Of a stretch of DNA of 64,000 nucleotides, positions 10,132 through 19,592 are shown piece after piece. The DNA comes from Bergeyella sp. (GTDB lineage: Bacteria; Bacteroidota; Bacteroidia; Flavobacteriales; Weeksellaceae). A program made the position numbers and the translations under genes. The stretch lies in NCBI GenBank assembly GCA_030263285.1, contig SZYB01000001.1, positions 428,911-492,910 on the forward strand, in the 5' to 3' direction. The notes beneath the pieces are model-generated. The model was not told the origin of the DNA, ran no database searches, and was given only the letters and a program-made list of their open reading frames with translations. Within the stretch, counting starts at the first letter, position 1. The number at the start of each line of letters is the position of its first letter.

Positions 10132-10518
10132 CTATTCTTTCTCCTTCTTCTGTTTTAATTCTATATTGTACCCCTTTGTATCGTATTTCATGATACTTCC
10201 AGTCGCTGCATCTACTCCCCATCCTATAATACTCCCCAAATTAATAATTGAAACTGGATTAAATTTTCTGTCAAGCCCTATCGTTCTAGGATCGTAGCCA
10301 TCTTTCCTTATATCAATTGTGGTTTCATTTAACGAGCGATGGGCTATAAATGTGCACGGAGTCGTACATTTTTCTAACCCCTTCATATAGACCGTGGCCC
10401 CCGCGGGCTTTGTGGTTATAGTGATATCATCAGTGGTTCCTGTAAAAATTGTAGCACACGATACAAGAGAAATAATAGAGATAATACAAACACCAAATCT
10501 CGTAACAAAATTTTTCAT
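10132..10518 (-). CDS. PEGA-domain lipoprotein, putative
   Basis: 128-aa predicted lipoprotein of unknown function. The N-terminus has a basic start, a hydrophobic segment and a lipobox LVSC with Cys at residue 21. It is followed by a PEGA-like beta domain (ITTKPAGATVY ... CTTPCTFIAHR ... IDIRKDGY) and a lysine-rich tail. Similar small proteins are common in Bacteroidota and are probably envelope-associated. It stands alone between pnuC and the Oar-like receptor. Confidence 0.75.
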   Translation of the reverse strand: MKNFVTRFGVCIISIISLVSCATIFTGTTDDITITTKPAGATVYMKGLEKCTTPCTFIAHRSLNETTIDIRKDGYDPRTIGLDRKFNPVSIINLGSIIGWGVDAATGSIMKYDTKGYNIELKQKKEKE

Positions 10519-10742
10519 TCAACTTAGTTTAAAACTGTGAACAGTTAATAGGGCGACTAATTTATGAAAAAATTTAGCATCTAAGTGAATAAAAGCACCC
10601 TTTCCAACATCACCGGTGCAAAATAGTAGTTAAAATGATGATCTATAAAATTTGTGTAAGAAATAAAGCCATACCTCTTTTGAGACGTAGCTTTTTTCTT
10701 ATTTGTTTGTAGAATATTTTTTAGAAGAAGATGAAAGTAACT

Positions 10743-13700
10743 CTAAAAATTATACCTAAGACCTATTTGAGCTCGAAATCTGGAAGCAAATTGGTCTATA
10801 GTATAAGGCCTTACGGGTTTTTTAAAGTTATAAGTAGGGTCTCCAGCAGCCTCTCCGAAGCTTACGCTTCCTACACGAGTAAGACCCACACCGGCAGTAG
10901 AATTAAAAGTATTTGGAACATAATAAATCTTACCCCAGTTTTTATTAATAAGATTAGTAATATTGATAATACTAAAAGAAACCTGAAGATTCCTTTTTGA
11001 TTTTTCGCTTAATCTTATCTCGTCCATAATCATGATATCTGCCTGTATATTCCATGGAGTAAAATCTCCATTTCTTTCTGTAAACTTACCTCTCCTGCTA
11101 CTCAAATATTTATCACTGTTTATAAAATCCTCATAATCTGATACTTGTTGTTCTGCTGTAACAATAACATTTCCAAATTTATCTTTTATAGGCACAATAT
11201 ATTTGGCTGTTTCTGTAGCATCCTTAAAGATATAGGCAAGCCCCGCAGATTGACCAGAATTTGCGATACTCGTATTAAGAAACCCCCAAGAAAAAGGATT
11301 TCCAGATTGTGCATTAAAGTATAAATTGATGGAAAATCTATTGGACGGACTCGCCCTAAAAGTATAGCCTGTGCTGGAAACAATTCTATTTTTAATGGCA
11401 AAATTCGAAGTAGCAAGTTTCGGATTATTGGGTGTTAAAGATTGATTATACTGCCAGTTGCTTTCCATGGAATTCCTCACCCCATTGGTGATATCCTTTG
11501 CATCTCCATAAGTGTATGCTACAAAAAAATTAAGCCCAAAATTATAGCTTTTATTCACTTTAAATGAAATATTGTATCTATATCCCTGAGTAGTGTTAGA
11601 GAGCAGATAGGCATTAGAAAAATTGCTGTTATAACTCCCAGAATAGACGGGCATTTCTTTATTTACATCATAACTGTAATAACTAACCTGATCTTTTCTG
11701 TTTACTTGCTGGAACATGAGGTCATATATCACTTTTGTATAAATTCCTTCCAAGGTAAATTTATAACCCGCCAGAGCATAATCAAATGCCAGAGAACTCC
11801 TCCAGACTCTGGGCATTTTAAAATTATTATCAATGAGATCTACCTGTACTTTAGAAGAATTTTGCCAATTAGAAAAATTATTTCCCACAAGCGGATCTCC
11901 CTTTGCTTCAAGAGTATTTTGACTGGGATTTCTATAATCATAGCTCCCAAAACCTACCCCATCATTATAATAAGCATATCCCAACCAGGCAAAAGGAACC
12001 CTTCCCACAAAAATACCGGATCCTCCCCTCAGAACCACAGATCTATCATCCGTAATAGCATAATCAAAGCCCATTCTAGGGGAAAGTGAGGGTTTATCAA
12101 AATAATTATTAGTGAGCCGGCTTAGTGGTGTATAAGTATAGGTATTTCCATAATTGGGATCCTGTGGAGCCTCTTTTACCAGTGGACTAAGCACAGGTTT
12201 GTCAGGGAGATAGGTATAGCCTACTCTCATGCCTGGAGACAACCTAAGTTTTCCTAGCTTTATCTCATCTTGAAGATAAATTGAGAAAAGATTGATATTA
12301 AAATTTGCATAAGGATTAGAAAATAGACTCTCCCTGTCTTCCCCACTCAGAGAATAGGTTCCTCTTATTCTGGAAGGTTTTCCGTTATAGAAATCTTTCA
12401 AACTTTTATAAAAAATCCTTCCATTAAGTGCATTTACAAAACCATAACTTATATTATAAATCTCATGATGAGTCCCTAGTAAAAACGTATGATTCCCTAT
12501 TTTATAAGTGAGATTATTGGTAATTTCTATGGTTTTCTGTTTCATGTTAAAAACAGAGGCTTCCCGCTCGTTACCCAGCATTATTGTTCCTCCATTATAA
12601 GAAATTTCCACTTGTGGAAACATAAAATTTGCAGAGACAGGGTTTCTATAGTCATGTATTGAAGAATAACCCAAAATAAAATTATTACTCCATTTGCTAT
12701 TAAATCTACTTTTCAGTTCTAAAGTGGTAGAAGATATTTCATTTATCTGCTCAAAATTCATCCCGGAAAAACGAAAAACAGAAGCATTTCTTTCAAGATT
12801 TGAAGCTTGAGAAAAAGCGGTATTGTTCCTTACGGACAAAGAGTGTTTGTCACTTATTTTCCAGTCTATTTTATTAAAAAACTTACTGCTTTCAGAAAAA
12901 TTGTTAAAATTGTTATAACCCCCTACGTCAAAATTATATTTATTTTTAACAAAGCCGAAAATATCTTGTGCAGTAGACCCGTTTATAAGTGCATTGGGGT
13001 CATTTGCGTTATAGAAAACAGGATCTACACGGGTAGCGTATTCCATACTGGTAAAAAAGAAAAGTTTTTCTTTTATGAGAGGAAGACCTACCCTGCCTCC
13101 GTAGATAAAATCTCTAAATGCACTCGGCATTTTTGAATCGCCAGATATGCTGTTTCTTCCGACCAAAGCCGCATTTCTCCCGTAGCTGTAAAGAGATCCC
13201 TTGATTTTATTACTTCCGCTTCTGGTGACCACATTAATGCTTCCTCCCAAAAAATTTCCTAGTTTCACATCATAGGGTGCGATATATACCTGCATATCCT
13301 GTATTGCATCTAAACTTATGGAAGTAGAGCGGGTACTGCTTCCGGGCATTCCGGAGGTGGAGGTTTGTCCCCCTAATGAGGGGCTAAAGCCTATGGCGTC
13401 ATTATTGATAGATCCGTCTATAGTAACGTTGTTGTATCTAAAGTTGGTTCCGTTAAAAGAATTATTAGCACTTGCGGGTACAAGTTTAGTGACCGAAGGG
13501 ATGCTTCTTGACAAATTGGGAAGTCTCGCTATCTGTGTCCCGGAAATTCCTACTCCATTTTTAGCCCTGTTTCTTTTGGCTATAATTTTTATTTCCTTTA
13601 TTTCTTTTCCCTCAGCACCTAAATCTACCTGTGGAAGATCATTTGCTCCCAGGGTAAGTTGAATTCCCTCATTGTGGTAGACCACTCCGGTGTTATCAAT

Positions 13701-13925
13701 CACTTCAATTGTATAGGGTCCCCCGGGCTGCAAATTATCAAAACCAAACTGTCCTTTTTTATCATTTTTGGTTTCAAATACACTATTGGTAGGAACGTGT
13801 ATTACTTTCACAGTAACTTCGGAGCTATTTCCTTTCAGCCTGCCAAATATTCTGGAACTGGTCTCTTGAGAAAAAGAGAGACAAAAAGAAAATAAAGCAA
13901 ATATGCATAGAATTTTTTTCTGCAT
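10743..13925 (-). CDS. Oar-like TonB-dependent outer-membrane protein
   Basis: 1060-aa outer-membrane protein. A signal peptide (about 19 residues, ending SFSQE) is followed by a carboxypeptidase-regulatory-like beta-sandwich at about residues 22-105 (FGRLKGNSSEVTVKV ... GPYTIEVI). Then comes a plug-like domain with NNVTIDGSINNDA and LGGSINVVTRSGSN, and a long barrel ending in an aromatic residue (GLRYNF). This order matches the Oar/OmpA-related TonB-receptor group of Bacteroidota and Myxococcus. A -7 box (complement of 13960-13967) lies close to the start. The substrate is unknown. Confidence 0.9.
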   Translation of the reverse strand: MQKKILCIFALFSFCLSFSQETSSRIFGRLKGNSSEVTVKVIHVPTNSVFETKNDKKGQFGFDNLQPGGPYTIEVIDNTGVVYHNEGIQLTLGANDLPQVDLGAEGKEIKEIKIIAKRNRAKNGVGISGTQIARLPNLSRSIPSVTKLVPASANNSFNGTNFRYNNVTIDGSINNDAIGFSPSLGGQTSTSGMPGSSTRSTSISLDAIQDMQVYIAPYDVKLGNFLGGSINVVTRSGSNKIKGSLYSYGRNAALVGRNSISGDSKMPSAFRDFIYGGRVGLPLIKEKLFFFTSMEYATRVDPVFYNANDPNALINGSTAQDIFGFVKNKYNFDVGGYNNFNNFSESSKFFNKIDWKISDKHSLSVRNNTAFSQASNLERNASVFRFSGMNFEQINEISSTTLELKSRFNSKWSNNFILGYSSIHDYRNPVSANFMFPQVEISYNGGTIMLGNEREASVFNMKQKTIEITNNLTYKIGNHTFLLGTHHEIYNISYGFVNALNGRIFYKSLKDFYNGKPSRIRGTYSLSGEDRESLFSNPYANFNINLFSIYLQDEIKLGKLRLSPGMRVGYTYLPDKPVLSPLVKEAPQDPNYGNTYTYTPLSRLTNNYFDKPSLSPRMGFDYAITDDRSVVLRGGSGIFVGRVPFAWLGYAYYNDGVGFGSYDYRNPSQNTLEAKGDPLVGNNFSNWQNSSKVQVDLIDNNFKMPRVWRSSLAFDYALAGYKFTLEGIYTKVIYDLMFQQVNRKDQVSYYSYDVNKEMPVYSGSYNSNFSNAYLLSNTTQGYRYNISFKVNKSYNFGLNFFVAYTYGDAKDITNGVRNSMESNWQYNQSLTPNNPKLATSNFAIKNRIVSSTGYTFRASPSNRFSINLYFNAQSGNPFSWGFLNTSIANSGQSAGLAYIFKDATETAKYIVPIKDKFGNVIVTAEQQVSDYEDFINSDKYLSSRRGKFTERNGDFTPWNIQADIMIMDEIRLSEKSKRNLQVSFSIINITNLINKNWGKIYYVPNTFNSTAGVGLTRVGSVSFGEAAGDPTYNFKKPVRPYTIDQFASRFRAQIGLRYNF

Positions 13926-14109
13926 TTATTTTTGAGTTTATTGATTGATGGTTACCGTACAAAAATAAATTTCAAAAATAAATGCAGATAGAAAAACAAA
14001 TTAACAATACGTTACGTAGTGTTAAGTTTTTGTTACTCTACGCAAGGCAATAAAACACTAAAGCTAAATTCTATAAAAACGAAACGGACTTAAAAAAATC
14101 CAATACAAA

Positions 14110-15447
14110 TCATATCCCAGAATATAAAAGTCCTTCTCCACATCTCTCTGTAGAAAATTTCCCCTTCTCATAAGCCAAATGACCATTGACAAAGGTATGA
14201 GTTACTTTTGAGTGAAATTTTTTCCCATCTAACGGACTCCAACCGCATGAATAAAGAATATTCTCCCTAGAAACGGTGGTCTCTGCTTCCATGTCTACAA
14301 TCACGAGGTCCGCTTTGTACCCTTCTCTTATAAACCCCCTCTTCTCTATCCTAAACAAAATAGCAGGATTGTGTGCCATTTTTTCTACTATTCTTTCAAG
14401 AGAAATTTTCCCCTTTTTATAATACTCCAACATCACCTGTAGAGAATGCTGTACGAGAGGACCTCCGGAAGGGGATTTAGTATATACATTTTGCTTTTCC
14501 TCCAATGTATGCGGCGCATGGTCCGTAGCTATAACATCTATTCTATCCTCCAAAAGTGCTTTCCAAAGACCCTCTTTATCTTCTGTGGTTTTTATTGCGG
14601 GATTCCATTTTATAAGAGTGCCTTTTTCTTTATAGTCATCGGAAGTAAAATGAAGATGGTGTATACATACCTCTGCCGTGATCTTTTTCTCTACCAAGGG
14701 AACATCACTCCTGAATATAGAAGTCTCCTTTTCTGTGGAAATATGAAAAACATGAAGTCTTGCTCCTGTTCTTTCGGCTAATTTTACCGCACTGGAAGAA
14801 GACCGATAACAAGCCTCTTCACTTCGTATAAGGTGATGATACTCCATAGGGATATCCTCTCCATAACGAGAAATAAATTCTTCTGTATTTCTTTTTATGG
14901 TAGATTCATCCTCTGCATGTACACAAATAAGCATAGGAACCCTGGTAAAAATTTCTTCCAAAGTTTTTGGGTTATCCACAAGCATATTTCCCGTAGAAGA
15001 GCCCAGGAAAAGCTTAATTGCTGGAACATTTTTGGGATTGGTTTTCAGAAGCTCCTCTATATTATCATTTGTTCCACCCATCATAAAACCATAATTTGCG
15101 TAAGAGTTTCCTTTAGCAAGTTGATATTTTTGTTCCAATAATTTTTGGGTAACGGTATTAGGCAGCGTGTTAGGCTGATCTATGAAAGATGTTACGCCAC
15201 CGGCAATTGCTGCCCTACTTTCCGTAGCTATATTTCCCTTATGGGTAAGACCCGGCTCGCGAAAGTGTACTTGATCATCAATAATCCCGGGTAAGAGAAG
15301 CTTTCCATTCGCCTCAATAATCCTCTCTGCTCTCTCTCCGGAAATACCTTCGGAAATTTTAGAAATACGGTCGTTTTCTATGAGGATATCACCAGAAAAT
15401 ATTTTTCCTTCGTTTACAATTTTTGCATTTTTTATGAGTGTTTTCAT
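14110..15447 (-). CDS. pyrC: dihydroorotase (class I, Bacteroidota type)
   Basis: Cyclises N-carbamoyl-aspartate to dihydroorotate in pyrimidine synthesis. 445 aa from ATG 15447; a TTG 15 codons earlier gives an extension unlike the family, so I did not use it. The amidohydrolase metal site reads DDQVHFREPGLT, so the first His of the usual DxHxH is Gln, a substitution I recall as common in Bacteroidota. Other metal and catalytic segments are CVHAED, FHISTEKE and ATDHAPHT. It lies in a minus-strand series with the helicase upstream (about 240 bases away) and the Oar-like gene downstream; there is no pyr cluster here. Confidence 0.9.
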   Translation of the reverse strand: MKTLIKNAKIVNEGKIFSGDILIENDRISKISEGISGERAERIIEANGKLLLPGIIDDQVHFREPGLTHKGNIATESRAAIAGGVTSFIDQPNTLPNTVTQKLLEQKYQLAKGNSYANYGFMMGGTNDNIEELLKTNPKNVPAIKLFLGSSTGNMLVDNPKTLEEIFTRVPMLICVHAEDESTIKRNTEEFISRYGEDIPMEYHHLIRSEEACYRSSSSAVKLAERTGARLHVFHISTEKETSIFRSDVPLVEKKITAEVCIHHLHFTSDDYKEKGTLIKWNPAIKTTEDKEGLWKALLEDRIDVIATDHAPHTLEEKQNVYTKSPSGGPLVQHSLQVMLEYYKKGKISLERIVEKMAHNPAILFRIEKRGFIREGYKADLVIVDMEAETTVSRENILYSCGWSPLDGKKFHSKVTHTFVNGHLAYEKGKFSTERCGEGLLYSGI

Positions 15448-15690
15448 GAAAGAGAAAGATTCGATATTTTGCGAAAAACAACCAGGGGGCAAAGGGTGAA
15501 AAGAAAACCGTCACTTCTCAATCCCCAAGTTACGATTTTTATCTCTCTTTATTTACCTTATTTTTCGTTATCCTAGGAGCATAAAGAAGTTTCATTTGAA
15601 CCGCTAGGCAGAACTATATAATCATCTTACGGTACCCGAATTCGGGAAAATAGAACCAAAACTATACTTCAAAAATAATACTGAAAAGCA

Positions 15691-18024
15691 CTAAAGTTTG
15701 GTCAGTTTGGCAAATTTTAGGATGAGATTTTTTTCTCCTTCATGCTGGAAGAGCACCTTTGCCTTGATATTGCCAAGATCGGTCCCGTCTAAACGCAAAA
15801 CCTCTCCCACGCCAAATCTATCATGTCGTACCCTGTCTCCGACTACAATGTTTTCATCACTTCCATCCGAAGCACTTTTTATGTTTGCGGAAGCCACAGG
15901 CATAAGTTTCTTTGGATAATTTTTTTTTTTGTCCTCAGATTTTTTGCCGAGAATTCTCGAATAAGAATTGAATACCTTCCCTCTCGGCTTCGCAGAAACT
16001 TCCCCAAAAATATCAGACTTCAACCCAGAATTGTTGACAACAGCAGTAGAAGGGTTCATAAAATCAAGATAAGTCGACTCTATCTCACTCAGAAAACGAG
16101 AAGGTTCTGCATCCGTTATTTTCCCCCACCGGAACCGAGAAACTGCGTAAGAGAGAAACACCTGCTTTTCTGCCCGGGTGAGGGCGACATAAAACAAGCG
16201 CCTTTCCTCCTCCAGATCCTCCCGTGAAGAAGTACTTATAAAACTAGGAAATAAACTTTCCTCTAGTCCCACCAAATTTACAACAGGAAATTCTAGCCCC
16301 TTAGAAAGATGAATGGTCATAAGAGAAACTCTATCCTGAGAACCTTCCTCTATCTTATCCTGATCGGTAGAAAGGGCTATATTTCCCAAAAAATTCAGGA
16401 GGGAAGGATCTCCGTCTTCCAACTGTTGCTGTTCCTCTATGAACCCTTGAATGGAATTCATAAGTTCTTGTACGTTTTCTATCCTGGAAATTCCTTCCGG
16501 CGATTGATCTTCTTCCTTCAAAAAACGAATAAGCCCCGTTCTTTTGGCTACTTCCATAGCCACCTGATAGGCATTTTCTGTCTTCAAAAGAACGCCGAAA
16601 GCTTTTATCATCATCCAGAAATCATGAATTTTTGTAAGGATGCCGTTATTGAGACCCAAAGACCCCGAATAAGCACCCAGATCATCTAATATTTGAGACA
16701 GGGAAAGATTCTTTTGATCTGCAAAAACGATAAGTTTGTTTTGGGTGGTCTCCCCTATTCCTCTAGCAGGATAATTGATAATCCTGAGAAGAGCTTCGGT
16801 ATCGTTTTCATTTACTAAAACCCTTAGGTAAGCTAGGAGATCTTTTACCTCCTTTCTTTGATAAAAAGACAACCCTCCATATACTCTGTAGGGAATATTT
16901 TTCTTCCTTAATGCATCTTCAAAAGCCCGAGTCTGAGAATTGGTACGATACAGTATGGCAAAATCATTAAATCTTCTCTGTTCTCTATTATGCAATTCCC
17001 AAATATTGGAGGCTACAAAATTTGCCTCGTCGGCATCCGAAAGCGCCCTGTATACCTTTATTTTCTCTCCTACTTCATTATTACTAAATATATTTTTCTC
17101 AAACTGTTGAGTATTTCTAGAGATAACTTGATTTGCCGCATTCACTATGTTTTGCGTAGACCTATAATTCTGTTCCAGGGCTACCATCATGGCATCCGGA
17201 TAATCTTTTTTAAAATTCAGGATATTCTGTATGTTCGCCCCACGGAAAGAATAGATAGACTGCGCATCATCCCCCACCACACATACATTCTCAAATTTAG
17301 ACGCAAGCGCTTTTACGATGAGGTACTGCGAATGATTTGTATCCTGATATTCATCTACCAATATATACCGAAATTTATCCTGATACCTGGCTAAAACTTC
17401 GGGAAAACGCGTAAGGAGTTCATTGGTTCTGAGAAGCAAATCATCAAAGTCCATAGCACCATTTCTAAAACAGATTTCCACGTATTTATGATACAAAGTG
17501 CCCAAATCTTTCATATGCGCCTTTTCATCGGCTTTCATAAGCTCAGGAGTATTAAAATAAGCTTTTACGGTAATCAAATTATTTTTATAATTTGAGATAC
17601 GTGCCAACACCCGCTTGGGCTTATAAAGGTCCGGATCTACCCGAGTTTCTTTTATTATTTTTTTTAGTACACTAAGAGCATCTTGCGTATCATAAATTGT
17701 AAAATTGGAAGGATAACCTAAATATGCCGCTTCTTGTCTCAAAATACGGGCAAACACGGAGTGGAAGGTTCCCATCCATATGCTTCTGGCGTTGCTCTCT
17801 CCCACCACCTTAGAAATCCTGTCTTTCATTTCCCTTGCGGCTTTATTGGTAAAAGTAAGAGAAAGAATATGAAAAGGATCTACCCCATGAGTGATAAGAT
17901 GCGCTATTCTCATTGTAAGTACTCTGGTTTTTCCGGAACCCGCCCCTGCCAAAACCATCAGTGGTCCCTCCAGGGTGGTGACTGCTTCGTATTGAGAGGG
18001 GTTAAGACCTTTTAGATAATCCAT
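15691..18024 (-). CDS. uvrD: UvrD/PcrA-type superfamily 1 DNA helicase
   Basis: 777-aa ATP-dependent 3'-5' helicase for excision repair and for removing recombination or replication blocks. Ordered motifs are visible: Q-motif/N-terminus GLNPSQYEAV, Walker A GAGSGKT at residues 27-33, motif II VDEYQDTN, motif III GDDAQSIYSFRGA, motif IV QNYRSTQNI, motif V MTIHLSKGLEFPVV and motif VI YVALTRAEKQ. The C-terminal tail (VGDRVRHDRFGVGEVL) matches the PcrA RNA-polymerase-interacting Tudor-like domain. A -7 box, TATTTTTG, lies upstream (complement of 18059-18066). Confidence 0.95.
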   Translation of the reverse strand: MDYLKGLNPSQYEAVTTLEGPLMVLAGAGSGKTRVLTMRIAHLITHGVDPFHILSLTFTNKAAREMKDRISKVVGESNARSIWMGTFHSVFARILRQEAAYLGYPSNFTIYDTQDALSVLKKIIKETRVDPDLYKPKRVLARISNYKNNLITVKAYFNTPELMKADEKAHMKDLGTLYHKYVEICFRNGAMDFDDLLLRTNELLTRFPEVLARYQDKFRYILVDEYQDTNHSQYLIVKALASKFENVCVVGDDAQSIYSFRGANIQNILNFKKDYPDAMMVALEQNYRSTQNIVNAANQVISRNTQQFEKNIFSNNEVGEKIKVYRALSDADEANFVASNIWELHNREQRRFNDFAILYRTNSQTRAFEDALRKKNIPYRVYGGLSFYQRKEVKDLLAYLRVLVNENDTEALLRIINYPARGIGETTQNKLIVFADQKNLSLSQILDDLGAYSGSLGLNNGILTKIHDFWMMIKAFGVLLKTENAYQVAMEVAKRTGLIRFLKEEDQSPEGISRIENVQELMNSIQGFIEEQQQLEDGDPSLLNFLGNIALSTDQDKIEEGSQDRVSLMTIHLSKGLEFPVVNLVGLEESLFPSFISTSSREDLEEERRLFYVALTRAEKQVFLSYAVSRFRWGKITDAEPSRFLSEIESTYLDFMNPSTAVVNNSGLKSDIFGEVSAKPRGKVFNSYSRILGKKSEDKKKNYPKKLMPVASANIKSASDGSDENIVVGDRVRHDRFGVGEVLRLDGTDLGNIKAKVLFQHEGEKNLILKFAKLTKL

Positions 18025-18272
18025 AATTTTTTGTCAAATTAAATCGTAAGTGAAGAGACAAAAATACCGCTTTTTCTTTGGAAGAAAAGAAACGACGCCC
18101 CTGTCTGTAACATTTTTTTAAATTTTATTTCATAAATTGTGTGCGTGTTTTGTAAGTGTATGTTACACTGAAATATAGAGCAAACATAATTATGATAAAC
18201 AAATATGATATTATGTTGATATATTAGTAATTAATATGAACGCCTGTAAATTTTAAAAAACGCTGAAACTCT

Positions 18273-19586
18273 ATGAAGAAATTTCTTTTGGGTATGAGCG
18301 CCACCGTGGGTTTGCTCGGTGTCCATCCGGGACAAAAAATAAAATTTGAAGAATATGATTTACCCAACGGTCTCCATGTCGTCTTGCATCAAGACAAAAC
18401 CGTTCCTGTAGTTACCGTGGGTGTGATGTATCACGTGGGTTCTAAAGACGAGAAAGCAGGAAGGACAGGGCTTGCACATTTCTTTGAACATTTACTTTTT
18501 GAAGGGACTCAAAACATAAAAAGAGGAGAATGGTCAAAAATCGTTTCTGCCAATGGAGGATATGACAATGCTTATACTACCAATGACGTTACTTTTTATT
18601 ACGAATCTTTCCCCTCCAATAACGAGCAGTTAGGTCTATGGATGGAGGCGGAACGTATGAGAAGCGGAAAAGTAGATACTCTGGGAGTAGAGACCCAAAG
18701 GGAAGTGGTAAAAGAGGAAAAAAGAATGAGAGTAGACAATCAGCCTTACGGAAAAATTCTCGAAAGTATTCTTGAGAATCTGTTTCTGAAACATCCTTAC
18801 AGATGGGCGCCCATAGGCTCTATGGAAGACCTGAATGCTGCCAAGATAGAAGAGTTCAGAGATTTTTATAAAAAATACTATGTTCCCAATAATGCGGTTT
18901 TGGTAGTGGCAGGCAATATTGATCCGAAACAAACAAAAAAATGGATTGAAGCCTACTTCAGGTCTATCCCCAAAGGCAACAATATCACAAAAAAATTCCC
19001 GAAGGAAGAGCCTATTACCTCCAAAAAAGAGGTGGTAGTGTATGATAAAAATATTCAACTTCCCGCTTATTTGTTCAATTACAGAATTCCGGGAAAAAAA
19101 GAAAGAGAATCATACGTACTTGATATGCTGGCTACCTATCTCAGTAACGGAAAATCCTCTGTATTGTATAAAAAACTGGTGGACAAATACAAAAGGGCGT
19201 TAGAAGTGGAAACCTACAGCATGATAATGGAAGACTACGGCATATTCTCGACTTTTATTATCCCTATGGGTACCGTATCCAAACAAATCATAGAAAAAGA
19301 TTTTGATACAGAAATAAAAAAGCTGCAGACAGAGCTTATCTCAGAGGAAGACTTTAAAAAACTACAAAACACGTATGAAACTGATTTTGTAAATAAAAAT
19401 TCTACCCTTATGGGGGTTGCCACTTCACTTGCCATAAATTATACTCTGGTAGGAGACACAGATCTTATAAACAAAGAAACGGGTATTTATAAAAGCATTA
19501 CGAGAGAAGAACTGAGAAATACCGCAAAAAAATACCTTAACCCAAATCAAAGAATTGAGATCAATTATTTACCAGAAAAAAAATAA
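18273..19586 (+). CDS. M16-family zinc peptidase, catalytic partner
   Basis: 437-aa insulinase/mitochondrial-processing-peptidase-like protease. The inverted zinc motif HFFEH is at residues 69-73 (H69, E72, H73), with the downstream Glu in the ERMRSGKVDTLGVETQREVVKEE region. The N-terminus resembles a short export signal (hydrophobic run, then HPGQK), so a periplasmic site is likely. Its stop is only 6 bases before the next M16 gene, giving an obligate-looking pair. In such pairs this subunit is catalytic and the second one is a scaffold. Confidence 0.9.
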   Translation: MKKFLLGMSATVGLLGVHPGQKIKFEEYDLPNGLHVVLHQDKTVPVVTVGVMYHVGSKDEKAGRTGLAHFFEHLLFEGTQNIKRGEWSKIVSANGGYDNAYTTNDVTFYYESFPSNNEQLGLWMEAERMRSGKVDTLGVETQREVVKEEKRMRVDNQPYGKILESILENLFLKHPYRWAPIGSMEDLNAAKIEEFRDFYKKYYVPNNAVLVVAGNIDPKQTKKWIEAYFRSIPKGNNITKKFPKEEPITSKKEVVVYDKNIQLPAYLFNYRIPGKKERESYVLDMLATYLSNGKSSVLYKKLVDKYKRALEVETYSMIMEDYGIFSTFIIPMGTVSKQIIEKDFDTEIKKLQTELISEEDFKKLQNTYETDFVNKNSTLMGVATSLAINYTLVGDTDLINKETGIYKSITREELRNTAKKYLNPNQRIEINYLPEKK

Positions 19587-19592
19587 TATTCT

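Noticed and set aside
15448..15492. TTG start of dihydroorotase at 15492
   Set aside because: The extra 15 residues do not resemble the family; ATG 15447 gives the standard N-terminus.
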